Shown here one piece after another: positions 42,500-51,777 of a stretch of 51,849 nt of DNA. The stretch is from Sphingobium boeckii. GTDB taxonomy: Bacteria > Pseudomonadota > Alphaproteobacteria > Sphingomonadales > Sphingomonadaceae. The notes beneath the pieces were generated by a model. It did no database searches, was not told the origin of the DNA, and saw nothing but the letters and a program-made list of their open reading frames with translations. Each line of letters opens with the position of its first letter. The first letter of the stretch is position 1. Where the stretch lies: NCBI RefSeq assembly GCF_014199215.1, contig NZ_JACIJC010000010.1, positions 1 through 51,849 on the forward strand, in the 5' to 3' direction. The translations under genes and the position numbers were made by a program.

Positions 42500-42843
42500 G
42501 GCCTATCCTCTCGACAACGACCCAATTTGATCATGCCATTTTGCTTTCATGGTGTCGCGCCAGCTTGATCCGGCATCCGACCTCATTCAAGCTAATCGTA
42601 ATTAGTTAAAGGTTGCAAGAGCGAATCGACGCGATGCCCAGCTGCATATTCCAAGCCGAGGGGAGGTCTTTCAATAATATTCATTTATATCAATATTATA
42701 GCATATATTTCTCGCTTCAGGCCAATCAGAAAATGCCTGAAAATGGGCATTGTCGATATGCCGTCCTTGACTTTATGTTCGGCCGGGAGTTGAATAATCA
42801 AAATTAGGCTGAGAGTGAAGATCAGCAGGTAATAGGAGAGATT
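42500..42843. other. 344-bp divergent promoter region
   Basis: Between the dehydrogenase operon (minus) and the SDR operon (plus). Holds operator copy 3 (42592-42605) and an AT-rich stretch (42670-42720). No gene supported. Confidence 0.5.
42592..42605. promoter_or_regulatory. Shared operator copy 3
   Basis: CTAATCGTAATTAG. On the minus strand it lies between TTGCAA and TTAGCT (17-bp spacing), the likely promoter of the dehydrogenase-P450 operon. Confidence 0.65.
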
Positions 42844-43590
42844 ATGGGCCGCCTTACCGGAAAAATTGCCATCATAACGGGCGCGGCGCGCGGGATGGGG
42901 GCGTCGCACGCCCGTCTCTTCGTGCAGGAAGGCGCCAAGGTCATTCTCACTGACCTCAATGTCGAAGGCGGGCAGGCGCTGGCGAGCGAGCTGGGCGACG
43001 CCGCGATCTTTTTGGCGCATGACGTTACCAAACCAGATTCCTGGGCCAATGTTATCTCAAAGGCCGTGGGAGCCCATGCCACCATCGACATTTTGGTCAA
43101 CAATGCCGGCATTCTGGGGCCAATGGCTCCCACGGCCGAGCTGACCGAGGATGGCTATGCTCAGGTATGCGCAATCAATCAGCATTCCGTATTCTATGGC
43201 ATGAAAACTGTTCTCCCGATCATGGTCAAGGCAGGGCGTGGGTCGATCGTCAACATCTCATCGATCGCGGGAATGGCAGCGAATTACGGCTTTCCAAGTC
43301 TGGCCTATGTGGCGAGCAAATTCGCTGTGCGCGGCATGACGAAAGCGACCGCCGTCGAATATGGCAAGCACAATATCCGTGTAAATTCCGTCCATCCGGG
43401 TTTCATCCAGACGCCGATGATGGTCGAGGCGACGGATGAAGTCGGAGGTGAGGCGCTTGCACAGATTCCCCTAGGACGCATTGCCGAACCCATCGAGGTC
43501 TCAAACCTCGTCCTGTTCCTGGCGTCTGATGAATCGTCCTACATCACCGGATCGGAACATCTCGTCGATGCCGGAATGTTGGCCCATTAG
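42844..43590 (+). CDS. Short-chain dehydrogenase/reductase
   Basis: 248 aa. Classical SDR: TGAARGMG coenzyme loop, VNNAGILG, active Ser in NISSIAG, YVASK catalytic Tyr/Lys, and NSVHPGFIQTPM. Asp in LTDLNV favours NAD(H). SD AGGAGAG 6 bp before ATG 42844. First gene of a plus operon followed at 22 bp by an enoyl-CoA hydratase. Probably oxidises a pathway alcohol; it resembles cyclohexanol/hydroxysteroid-type dehydrogenases. Confidence 0.9.
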   Translation: MGRLTGKIAIITGAARGMGASHARLFVQEGAKVILTDLNVEGGQALASELGDAAIFLAHDVTKPDSWANVISKAVGAHATIDILVNNAGILGPMAPTAELTEDGYAQVCAINQHSVFYGMKTVLPIMVKAGRGSIVNISSIAGMAANYGFPSLAYVASKFAVRGMTKATAVEYGKHNIRVNSVHPGFIQTPMMVEATDEVGGEALAQIPLGRIAEPIEVSNLVLFLASDESSYITGSEHLVDAGMLAH

Positions 43591-43612
43591 GTCGTAAGGC
43601 GGAATCAACGCC

Positions 43613-44383
43613 ATGGCATCGATCGAATTTGACGTTCGAGGACATGTGGCCGAAGTTCGTCTGAACCGGCCTTCGGTCCTCAACGCCATCGATGCTGAAA
43701 TGGACCGGGCGCTGGCTGAAGCCTGGGCGCGGATTGACGCCGATCCCGACATACGCGTCGCGATTCTCACAGGCGCCGGTGATCGGGCATTCTGCGCAGG
43801 CGCTGACATTTCGGACCCGCCCAACGGAGCGGACGGGCTTTCATTTGGCGGCGGACTGACAGGCATCGGCGGCAGGCTGGTTCGCCTTCAAAAACCGCTA
43901 ATCGGTGTGGTACATGGCCATGTTCTCGGCCTCGGCTTCGAACTTGCCATGTGCGCCGATATCCTCATTGCATCCGACGATACCCAATTTGGCCTTCCCG
44001 AAGCGCGCGCCGGGTTCATCGATCACTGCGGTGTAACGCATCGCGCCATCCGCCAACTTCCCCATCATGTGGCATTGGCGATGATCGTTGCGAGTGAACC
44101 CCTCGACGCGACCCGTGCGCTTCAGTTTGGACTGATCAATCAAATCACGACGATAGAGGATCTCGCTGCGGCAAGCGAAAGATGGGTCGATAAGGTTCTC
44201 GCGTGCGCCCCCCTGGTTTCCCAAGCTGCTAAGCAGGCGGCCCTTGCCGGTCTTGAGCATGGGCTAGAGAAGGCGCTCGATCGACGATATCCGCTCATTG
44301 ATGCCTATGCGGTAACGGAAGACTTTATCGAAGCATCGTCAGCGTGGAAGGCGAGACGAACGCCGCATTGGCGAGGCCGGTGA
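43613..44383 (+). CDS. Enoyl-CoA hydratase/isomerase family protein
   Basis: 256 aa. Crotonase motifs VAEVRLNRPSVLNAIDAEMD, AILTGAGDRAFCAGADIS, KPLIGVVHGHVLGLGFELAM and CADILIASDDTQFGLPEARA. Distinct from the hydratase at 34072. Probably takes part in beta-oxidation-like cleavage of the ring-opened acyl-CoA. Confidence 0.88.
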   Translation: MASIEFDVRGHVAEVRLNRPSVLNAIDAEMDRALAEAWARIDADPDIRVAILTGAGDRAFCAGADISDPPNGADGLSFGGGLTGIGGRLVRLQKPLIGVVHGHVLGLGFELAMCADILIASDDTQFGLPEARAGFIDHCGVTHRAIRQLPHHVALAMIVASEPLDATRALQFGLINQITTIEDLAAASERWVDKVLACAPLVSQAAKQAALAGLEHGLEKALDRRYPLIDAYAVTEDFIEASSAWKARRTPHWRGR

Positions 44384-44567
44384 GCACACAATTCACAGAT
44401 CGTACTCGTTCACGTGGGCGCGCGCATAAGCGAACCAGGGACGGTGGTCCTATCCAAGCATCTTCGCGCAGCGATCTTTGAAGGACGCTGAGACCGACCG
44501 CAGTCGCATGCGAAAAACGGCCATTGCATCGAATACAATTTATTACTGACGGAAAGGTGCCCAGCTC

Positions 44568-45338
44568 ATGGAATTGCACGACAAGAAGATCATTGTAACC
44601 GGTGCGGCGCAAGGCATTGGGGCTTCGGCCCTTCGCGCTTTTGTTGCCGCAGGCGCTCACGTGGCAGCGATGGACATCGACGCCGAAAACGGGGCGGCGG
44701 CCGCATTGAGCGCGAGCGCGGCAGGTCCGGGTTCTGCATTCTTCATCCAATGCGATGTTGGTGATCGTGCAGCAGTCGACGCTTCGTTTGATGCGGCCGT
44801 AGGTCAAATGGGCGGGCTTGATGTGCTTGCCCATATCGCAGGTGTCCATCGTCATGCACCGACACATGATGTGCCTGACGAGACCCTGTCCTGGCTGTTT
44901 AACATCAACGTAAACGGCACGATCTACACCAATGGCGCGGCCTATCGGCACATGCCCAAGGGAGGGTCGATCATCAATTTCGGATCGGAATCTGGACTTA
45001 CGGCCGAGATCAACAATGCCGTTTATGGCGCGTCAAAGGCGGCCGTACACGCCTGGACCCGCAGCGTCGCGCGCGAGTGGGGCAAAAGAAACATCCGCAT
45101 GAACGCCGTGCTCCCCTATATCGTTACGCCGATGTACGAGCGATTCCGCGAGGCATTGCCCAAAGACGATCTGGCGGCCCATGACAAAGCCACTGCCGAA
45201 CAGATCCCATTGGGCGGTTAATTCGGCGATGCCGATACCGATCTTGCACCTGTGCTGATATTTCTCGCCAGCGATGCATCCCGCTTCATTACCGGCCAGC
45301 TCCTCCCTGTCGATGGCGGGCTGATTTCTGTTCGTTAA
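44568..45338 (+). pseudogene. Short-chain dehydrogenase with in-frame TAA
   Basis: The frame covers 256 aa if one stop is ignored. TGAAQGIG, AHIAGVHRH, NFGSESG, YGASK and NAVLPYIVTPM are intact SDR motifs. At codon 218 (45219-45221) a TAA follows IPLGG; the same frame then gives [20 protein letters not shown] and [15 protein letters not shown], the normal SDR C-terminus, ending at 45338. A single-base change from AAA, GAA or CAA would explain it. The truncated product lacks the last strand and helix and is probably inactive, unless the stop is a sequencing error. Confidence 0.8.
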
Positions 45339-45428
45339 CTGCGGCGCAAGCATCATCCTTGCGCTTGGGTATCCTGGCCAGCATATCGGCCGCTCAACAT
45401 TCGCGGCAATCACGCAAAGGAACGATTG

Positions 45429-45818
45429 ATGCGGATCACTGGGATCGACCATGTCGTACTTTTAGTGACGGACATCGATCGGATGATCGACTTCTATACG
45501 GTGGTCCTCGGCTGCCAGGTCGAGCACAGTCAGGATGACATCGGTCTTGTGCATCTGAGGGCCGGGACATCCCTCATTGACCTTGTCGACCGCGCTGGAA
45601 CGCTTGGCGCGCGCTCACCGGACGACGCCGGTCCAGGGCGAAACCTCGATCACATCTGCCTGCGCGTTGAGGCGTTCGATCCTGATGCAGTGCGGGCTGA
45701 ACTTGCAGTTCATGGCATCGAGTGCGATCCGAGTGCTCAGCGCTTCGGTTCCACCGGGCAGGGCCATAGCCTCTATCTGTGGGACGTTGAAGGCAATGGG
45801 ATCGAGCTTCGGGCGTGA
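45429..45818 (+). CDS. VOC/glyoxalase-family protein
   Basis: 129 aa, ATG 45429 (AAGGAA upstream). Two beta-alpha-beta-beta-beta modules: ITGIDHVVLLVTDIDRMIDF and NLDHICLRVEAFDPDAVRAE, ending YLWDVEGNGIEL. His8 (DHVV), the second-module His, and Glu near the C-terminus fit the metal site of VOC enzymes. Possible roles: dioxygenase, epimerase or lyase. Convergent with the BVMO gene. Confidence 0.85.
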   Translation: MRITGIDHVVLLVTDIDRMIDFYTVVLGCQVEHSQDDIGLVHLRAGTSLIDLVDRAGTLGARSPDDAGPGRNLDHICLRVEAFDPDAVRAELAVHGIECDPSAQRFGSTGQGHSLYLWDVEGNGIELRA

Positions 45819-45885
45819 AGGAGCATGCCGCCAGAGGCTCCTTCGAAACGAGGTCTCTAACGACGTCCCGCTTGCCCGCTGATCG

Positions 45886-47520
45886 TCACGACAGCTCGAA
45901 GCCTTCATAGCCGTTATACGCCACTTCTTCACACCGCTTGCGATACTCCGGACCTCCGCCAACATAGACCAGCGTGCGGCGAACCACGGTTCCGTCCGGC
46001 TTATTGGTAACCTTGATCCACCAAGCATTGGTATCTGCCATCAACGTCCTGGCGAAGTCGGCATAGACGGCGTTCGTCCATTCATCCTCCGCCGCCTGCT
46101 TCGGCTGCGCATAGGTAAAGCCGCGCGCGTTCATGTAGAGCAGCATTCTTGTGACCCATTCAGCCTGCAATGCCCCGCAGACGCCGACATTGCAGAATGC
46201 CGATCCGTTATGCGGACCGACCAGAGTGAAAAAGTTGGGAAAGCCCTTGGCTTGGAGGCCAAGAAAGGTTGACGGGCCTTCAGCCCATGCGTCGATCAAT
46301 CGCTGACCGCGATGACCTCGGATATCAATCCTGTCGAGCGACCCGGTCACGCCATCAAAGCCAGTGGCGAAGATGATGACATCCAGCTCGCAAATCTCAT
46401 TGCCGATCTTCGCGCCGCCCTCGACAAATTCGTCGATGGGACTTTCCTTGATATCTACAAGGTGAACATTTTCCCTGTTGTAGGTCTCATAGTAATTGGT
46501 TTCCATCGGGACACGCTTCGCGCCAAATGGATGATCGACGGGAATGAGCTTCTCGGCGACCTTGGGATCGTGAACGCGCTGTCTGATTTTTTTTGCCACA
46601 AAATCAGCCAGGAATTTGTTCGAATCCTTGCTCATCAGCAAATCCCGAAACCCGCTCAACCATATGCCGTAGCCTGGCCGATCATAGAGATCCTCGAAAA
46701 ATGCGGTGCGTTCCTCTTCCGAGACCTCGCTCGCCTTGCGATTGTCGCGGTGATAAGGAAACGCCGTAGGCGTCGTTTTCACATATTCTAGAATGGTCGG
46801 AAAACGGCGGCGGATAAGGTCCATCTCTTCCGTGCTCAGGGCCGAATTGCCCAGCGGCGTACACCAGTTGGGCGTGCGCTGGAATACGAAAAGATCCTGC
46901 GCTGTTTCCGCGACGATCGGAATGATCTGGACACCGGTTGCGCCGGTGCCGATCACCCCCACCCTCTTTCCGGCGAAGTCTATATTCTTAGCCTTCCCGT
47001 CCTGATCTCTTGGCCAACGCGAGGAGTGGAAGGCCTCGCCTTGGAATGTGTCGATGCCTTTGTAATCCGGCATGTTGGATGCTGACAGCGGGCCAGTGGC
47101 CGATATCAAATAGCGGCAGGACAGATCCGTGCCATCATCCAGTTTGATATCCCAGACGTTGGCGTCGTCATTATAAAGTGCGGAAACAACTTTCGTCTTG
47201 AACTTGTAGAGACGCCTGATGTCCATTTTGTCTGCCGCCGCGTTGACGTAGCGGAGCATTTCGGGCTGCGCGGCAAAATTCTCGCTCCACGTCCAATCTG
47301 GCATTATGCCTTTCAGGGCAAAATATCCGTAAGCGTAGCTTTCCGTGTCCAGTCGGCATCCGGGATAACGGTTCCAATACCAGGTGCCCCCGACATCTTC
47401 GGCAGCGTCAACGCCAAGCACGCTCATCCCGTTCTGGTCGAGGAGATAGGTTTGATAGATTCCGGTAACGCCCGCTCCGATTACAAGCGCGTCAAAGTCC
47501 GGGGCTATTTTATTTGGCAT
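45886..47520 (-). CDS. FAD-dependent Baeyer-Villiger monooxygenase
   Basis: 544 aa. Rossmann GAGVTGIYQTYLL, the type I BVMO fingerprint FQGEAFHSSRWP (FxGxxxHxxxWP), second GTGATGVQIIPI, and ATGFDGVTGS. Length and motifs fit the cyclohexanone/OTEMO-type group. Uses NADPH and O2 to turn a cyclic ketone (free or CoA-linked) into a lactone. In the camphor scheme it would act in the second ring cleavage, after CoA activation by a synthetase such as the one at 36384. That is inference from layout. Confidence 0.93.
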   Translation of the reverse strand: MPNKIAPDFDALVIGAGVTGIYQTYLLDQNGMSVLGVDAAEDVGGTWYWNRYPGCRLDTESYAYGYFALKGIMPDWTWSENFAAQPEMLRYVNAAADKMDIRRLYKFKTKVVSALYNDDANVWDIKLDDGTDLSCRYLISATGPLSASNMPDYKGIDTFQGEAFHSSRWPRDQDGKAKNIDFAGKRVGVIGTGATGVQIIPIVAETAQDLFVFQRTPNWCTPLGNSALSTEEMDLIRRRFPTILEYVKTTPTAFPYHRDNRKASEVSEEERTAFFEDLYDRPGYGIWLSGFRDLLMSKDSNKFLADFVAKKIRQRVHDPKVAEKLIPVDHPFGAKRVPMETNYYETYNRENVHLVDIKESPIDEFVEGGAKIGNEICELDVIIFATGFDGVTGSLDRIDIRGHRGQRLIDAWAEGPSTFLGLQAKGFPNFFTLVGPHNGSAFCNVGVCGALQAEWVTRMLLYMNARGFTYAQPKQAAEDEWTNAVYADFARTLMADTNAWWIKVTNKPDGTVVRRTLVYVGGGPEYRKRCEEVAYNGYEGFELS

Positions 47521-47705
47521 GTCCTGTGACCTTCTTGGCGCGATAGGGCGACCGAGCTTCGCCAGTCGGTGTGCGACGGCTTGGTCGCTTCGATGAAAGC
47601 GGACTTTTGTCGATGCGAAATGAAATTCGGGAGCGGCAGGCCGGTCTGTAGCTAAAGGCCATCGCTTTTCGCTCGTCGGTGCGATGCTGACAGATTAGAG
47701 TATCG

Positions 47706-47732
47706 TGGGCAGGAAAAACGCTCCCCTGCCCA
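47706..47732 (-). terminator. Terminator after TonB receptor gene
   Basis: Minus strand TGGGCAGG-GGAGCGTTTTT-CCTGCCCA, 8-bp stem, 14 bp past the stop. The loop, not the tail, carries the T-run, so strength is uncertain. Confidence 0.5.
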
Positions 47733-47745
47733 TCACGAGATGGTC

Positions 47746-50100
47746 TCAAAACCGGTATGAGATTTCTGCGCCGAACGTCTGAGGCTCACCCCAAATCGCT
47801 GTGTTGAAACCGCCGCTTCCGCCTTCGACATAGCCTGAATTGTAATAGAACTCGTCGAGGAGGTTCTTGGCATAGGCAGCTACCGAGAAGCGACTGCCCA
47901 TAACGTCGTTCCAGCTCAATCGAAGGTCGACGGTGACATAGCCGGGCAATTGGGTGCGCGGCGTTATGGACCCTTCATTGTTCGAAAAATGCGTCAGCGT
48001 TTGTCCGAACACATCCCCACGAAGCTTCACTTTACCGATATCGTCCGAGAGCGGCATAGTGACCTCGGCGAACGCCGAACCCGCCCATTTGGGGGCATCG
48101 GCATATGTGTCGAAGGGAATGACCGGCCCGCCTAGCGGCCCAAGATCAACAATATTCTTTGTGAATTTTGCATCGGTATAGGCACCGGCAATGCCTAGTT
48201 CCAGCCAGTCGCTGGGCCTGACATTGACGTCCAGTTCGACACCCTGAATACGCTTTTCAGGGACATTCACGGTGAAGGCCGAAGGACCAGCGCCAAGATC
48301 CGCGAAAATCGAGTGCTGCGCATCCGTCACATATTGTCGGTAGCCGGCTACACTGATCCGCGTCGGCATAGAACCCAAATAGCCATTGTATTTGTAGCCG
48401 AGCTCGAAATCGTAAGTGTTCTCGTTGCCAAAGAAATTGACGTTGTTGAAGGGGGCAACGGCACCGTTAAACCCGCCCGCGCGAAAACTGCCGCGCTGTG
48501 CGAAATAGATCATATTGCTCGAGTTGAGCTGATATTGGACATTGAAGGTCCAGCTGGGATCCTTCAGGTCGGCTTCCTGATTGAGAGGCGTAGCGCCTGT
48601 CAGATTGAAGATGCTTCCCGGGTCCTGACGGAGGCTCACAGTTTCCCAAGTATAGCGTCCACCAGCAGTCAAAGTGAGTTTGTCGGTCAGCTCATAGCTG
48701 AGCTGTGCAAAGACTGCCTTTGATTCATCGCCCACGGTGTAGTTGTAGGCAATGTCAGCCAACGGCGTCGCGAGTTCCGCGCCTACGATGACCGGGATAT
48801 ACTCGTTCTTCTTGGTGTCGGAATAAAATGCACCAATAATGTAATCGAGCCGTCCGGATTTTCCCTGTAGTTGAAGTTCATTTGACAGCCGTTTCGTCCT
48901 GAACACCTCGCCCCCAGGAGGGCCATTCCCGAGCCCGGAATTGTTGTACAGGTTCAACGAGCCGAATGGAGAACCCGAGAGAATGCCTGGCGTGCGCGCA
49001 AACGCATCCGCAAAGCTAAAAATGTTTTTGAGGACCATGTCATTGCCGACCTCTGCTTCCACCGTATTGGTGATAAATCCGGTATGGGCCTTGTGCGGGA
49101 GGTCATAGCTTAGCCAGACTTCATAGGGATGCGCTTGCTGCCAAGCTAGATACCCCGGCACAGCGCCAGGCCATGTGCCATCACCCATCGGTCCGTCACC
49201 CAGCAAGGGAGCAAAAGGGCTGTTCAGCCCGTACAATGAGTCGAGGGTCGTGTTCAGGACGTAGCCGTTGTTTGTCTCGCCCACCGAATGATAGGAATAG
49301 AGCCCGCCCGCACCTTCGGTACCACCGAAATCGCTATATTGAGCAACGGTCGTCATTTTAAAGCCGTCCGCAGGCTCTAATACAACCGTGATGCGCCCCG
49401 AAAGGGCATCCGTGTCACCTAGGGTATTCCCCGTTTTGGCGTTACGGATATAACCATCCTGCTTGTTATAATCTCCAGCGACACGAACGCGGATGATGTC
49501 GGACACGGGTATATCGAGAGCGCCCTGAACTTGCAGATAGTTACGCTCGCCACCCTTCACGGTGAGGAATCCGCCAAAATCGTTGCCCGGCTTAGTGGTC
49601 TCATAGAGTATAGCTCCGCCGGTCGCATTGCGACCGAATAACGTGCCCTGCGGCCCCTTTAGAACCTGCACCGAATTGAAGTCGAAGAACGCTGTTGACG
49701 TATTTCCTTCTGTCGCTGGCGCCTCGTTGATGTAGGTCAGCACGGCCGGACTGGAACCTGAAAATGGATCCAGTGTCTGCCCGCGCATAGTGAAATTGAG
49801 CTGGTTCGAATTTTGGCCGCTCTTAACAATCAAGCCGGGGACCAGCGAAGCCAGATCCTGCTCGCTGCTGATGTTGCGCGACTGAAGCGTCTCCGCATTG
49901 AAAGCAGAAACTGACACTGGAACCTTGGACAAGGACTGTTCGCGGCGCTGAGCGGTTACGACGATATCGGCGGGAGCTGCAGCGCTTTCGCTGCTCTGAT
50001 CTTCACCTTCTGCTGCGGGCGCATCTTGGCCGTATGCCGAAGTTCCGGCGATGAGCGCTAAGCCCGCTATCCCGCAAGCCAACTGCCTTTTGAGATTCAT
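47746..50100 (-). CDS. TonB-dependent outer-membrane receptor
   Basis: 784 aa. Signal peptide (CGIAGLALIAGTSAYGQ), TonB-box-like DIVVTAQRREQSLSKVPVSV, plug domain (GLIVKSGQNSNQLNFTMRGQ; VLKGPQGTLFGRNATGGAIL), then a 22-strand-type barrel ending in FGAEISYRF with the terminal Phe. Sphingomonads use such receptors for uptake of terpenoids, aromatics and sugars. Operator copy 4 lies 54 bp upstream, tying it to the catabolic regulon; it probably imports the pathway substrate. Confidence 0.95.
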   Translation of the reverse strand: MNLKRQLACGIAGLALIAGTSAYGQDAPAAEGEDQSSESAAAPADIVVTAQRREQSLSKVPVSVSAFNAETLQSRNISSEQDLASLVPGLIVKSGQNSNQLNFTMRGQTLDPFSGSSPAVLTYINEAPATEGNTSTAFFDFNSVQVLKGPQGTLFGRNATGGAILYETTKPGNDFGGFLTVKGGERNYLQVQGALDIPVSDIIRVRVAGDYNKQDGYIRNAKTGNTLGDTDALSGRITVVLEPADGFKMTTVAQYSDFGGTEGAGGLYSYHSVGETNNGYVLNTTLDSLYGLNSPFAPLLGDGPMGDGTWPGAVPGYLAWQQAHPYEVWLSYDLPHKAHTGFITNTVEAEVGNDMVLKNIFSFADAFARTPGILSGSPFGSLNLYNNSGLGNGPPGGEVFRTKRLSNELQLQGKSGRLDYIIGAFYSDTKKNEYIPVIVGAELATPLADIAYNYTVGDESKAVFAQLSYELTDKLTLTAGGRYTWETVSLRQDPGSIFNLTGATPLNQEADLKDPSWTFNVQYQLNSSNMIYFAQRGSFRAGGFNGAVAPFNNVNFFGNENTYDFELGYKYNGYLGSMPTRISVAGYRQYVTDAQHSIFADLGAGPSAFTVNVPEKRIQGVELDVNVRPSDWLELGIAGAYTDAKFTKNIVDLGPLGGPVIPFDTYADAPKWAGSAFAEVTMPLSDDIGKVKLRGDVFGQTLTHFSNNEGSITPRTQLPGYVTVDLRLSWNDVMGSRFSVAAYAKNLLDEFYYNSGYVEGGSGGFNTAIWGEPQTFGAEISYRF

Positions 50101-50970
50101 TTCTCTCTCCCATGCTAACGCACCCCCTGTGGGGCATCTCTGACGATATCAAACTAACGAAGATTAGGGTGATGTCAACACGTTGGTTAGCTAGATTGAG
50201 GTTGGAATTCTAACACGCTGATGTCAGGCGAGCGACCAAGAGTATATATCTTTGAGAATCAGATATTTATTATGAATTCATTGGCTTGAGAGGGCAGGAG
50301 AGGCGGCAAAGCTTTCAGCCGGCTGCATCGCCGAAACGCTTATCGTAGCCAAATAGTAATTAGGTATAGCATTCTAGGTGTCCTGATTCTGTAGTGGGCA
50401 ATGCGACTCGTCCTGGACCGGCGCGACCGTCACCTGGTGAGCGCCGACCCAGCAGTCACTATAGGCGGAAGAAATCTAGTTGAGGGGCGGTGCTGGCCGG
50501 ATATTGGCTTCGCCGACCAGGCCGATACGGATTTTCGGATTTTGGAAACGCTGGAGCGCGGGCGCGAACCCTAGCTCAGGCCGGAAATAATGGAAAGGTA
50601 GGGCAGCGATTAACAGTTTAGGAATTGAGTTAAGAGACAGGAAATGTCAATATACGGTACGATGTGGGATACATTGATATAACACTCGAACCACTACAAT
50701 AAGTTAACATCGGGCCATTAAACGGGCCATTGAATGTACTATGAAAACTATTGTTTTTGTTATCAAGATTTTACTTAAAACAAGTGAGTTCTCTTCTGGC
50801 ACCAAACACCAGTCCGTTAGGGTCCGTAGACGTCCACTAACGGTCTGGTTTTTAAAGCTTTTTTCTGCTATCTCGTCCAACGTGGTTCGGGCCGATCCAC
50901 CCCCATATACCCTCACTTTTAGGGTACATTTGTGGTCACCTCTGCCCGGTTTCTGGATGGAGATACCCTC
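50101..50970. other. 870-bp gene-poor stretch
   Basis: Holds the TonB receptor promoter and operator (50154-50178), a second loose operator-like string CAAATAGTAATTAG (50350-50363, 12 of 14 to copy 3), a 57-codon open frame at 50401-50574 (MRLVLDRRDRHLVSADPAV...; no SD and no family recognised) and AT-rich DNA before the integrase gene. Probably a junction of decayed sequence. Confidence 0.4.
50154..50178 (-). promoter_or_regulatory. Shared operator copy 4 within TonB receptor promoter
   Basis: Minus strand: TTGACA (50178-50173), CACC, then CTAATCTTCGTTAG (50167-50154), with TAGTTT as a -10-like hexamer overlapping its end. The operator lies between -35 and -10, as at copies 2 and 3. Confidence 0.65.
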
Positions 50971-51777
50971 ATGTCCCTGACCGCGATCGCGATCAAGAAT
51001 GCTCGCCCCCGACCCAAGGCCTACAAGCTCTTCGATGAGAAGGCGCTGTTCCTCCTGGTAATGCCCAAGGGCGGCAAATATTGGAGAATGAATTACCGTC
51101 ATCTCGGTAAAGCCAGGACGCTGTCGATCGGCGTGTGGCCCGACGTCAGCCTGGCGGATGCACGAGAAAGGCGCGACGCTGCCCGCAAGCTGGTCGCAGA
51201 CGGACTGGATCCGCACGCGGAGCGCAAACTGGTGAAGGTTCGCGCGCAGTTTGAAGCCAACATCACATTCAAGGCCATTGCTGAAGAATGGATGGTCAAG
51301 CTGCACCGCGAAGAACGGGCAAGGCGTACGATCGAAAAGGTACGGTGGCTGCTCGAGATGGCTTACCCGGTGATCGGCGACAGACCGATCAACCAGATCG
51401 ACATACAGGAAATTCTCGTTGTCCTTCGAAAGCTGGAGGCGAGGGGCTGCTACGAAAGCGCCCGACGCATGCGCAGCGTCATCAGCAGGGTCTTCCGATA
51501 TGGGATCGCGACCGGACGCGCGCAAAGAGATTTCGCGTCTGATTTGCGTGGGGCGATCGTGACACCGAAGACCAGACACTATGCCGCGATAACAACCCCG
51601 AAACGTGCGGGCGAGCTTATGCTCGCCATCCAGAACAGCTCAGGGCACGAAATAACCAGACTTGCATTTCGCATGACGCCGCATGTCTTCGTTCGCCCCG
51701 GCGAACTCAGGCAGGCCGAGTGGAGCGAATTCGATCTGGATCGAGCAATCTGGTTGTTGATTGCCGCTGAGAAGTGA
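50971..51777 (+). pseudogene. P4-type tyrosine integrase, C-terminally truncated
   Basis: 268 aa from ATG 50971 (SLTAIAIKNARPRPKAYKLF). DUF4102 arm-binding domain: LFDEKALFLLVMPKGGKYWR, RTLSIGVWPDVSLADARERR; then the core-binding domain (ITFKAIAEEWMVK; RWLLEMAYPVIGDRPINQI) and the first catalytic Arg (VRPGELRQAEW). After DLDRAIW it stops; intact integrases continue for ~120 residues with HxxR and Tyr. The break coincides with the IS21-like end at 51755, so it is an insertional truncation and inactive. Confidence 0.85.

Noticed and set aside
41873-42568. Plus-strand frame of 231 codons opposite the alcohol dehydrogenase
   Set aside because: Antisense shadow of a complete MDR-family gene; composition is Arg/Asp-rich with no motifs.
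50704-51579. 291-codon minus-strand frame opposite the integrase
   Set aside because: The plus strand encodes clear P4-integrase domains; the reverse frame has no recognisable motifs.
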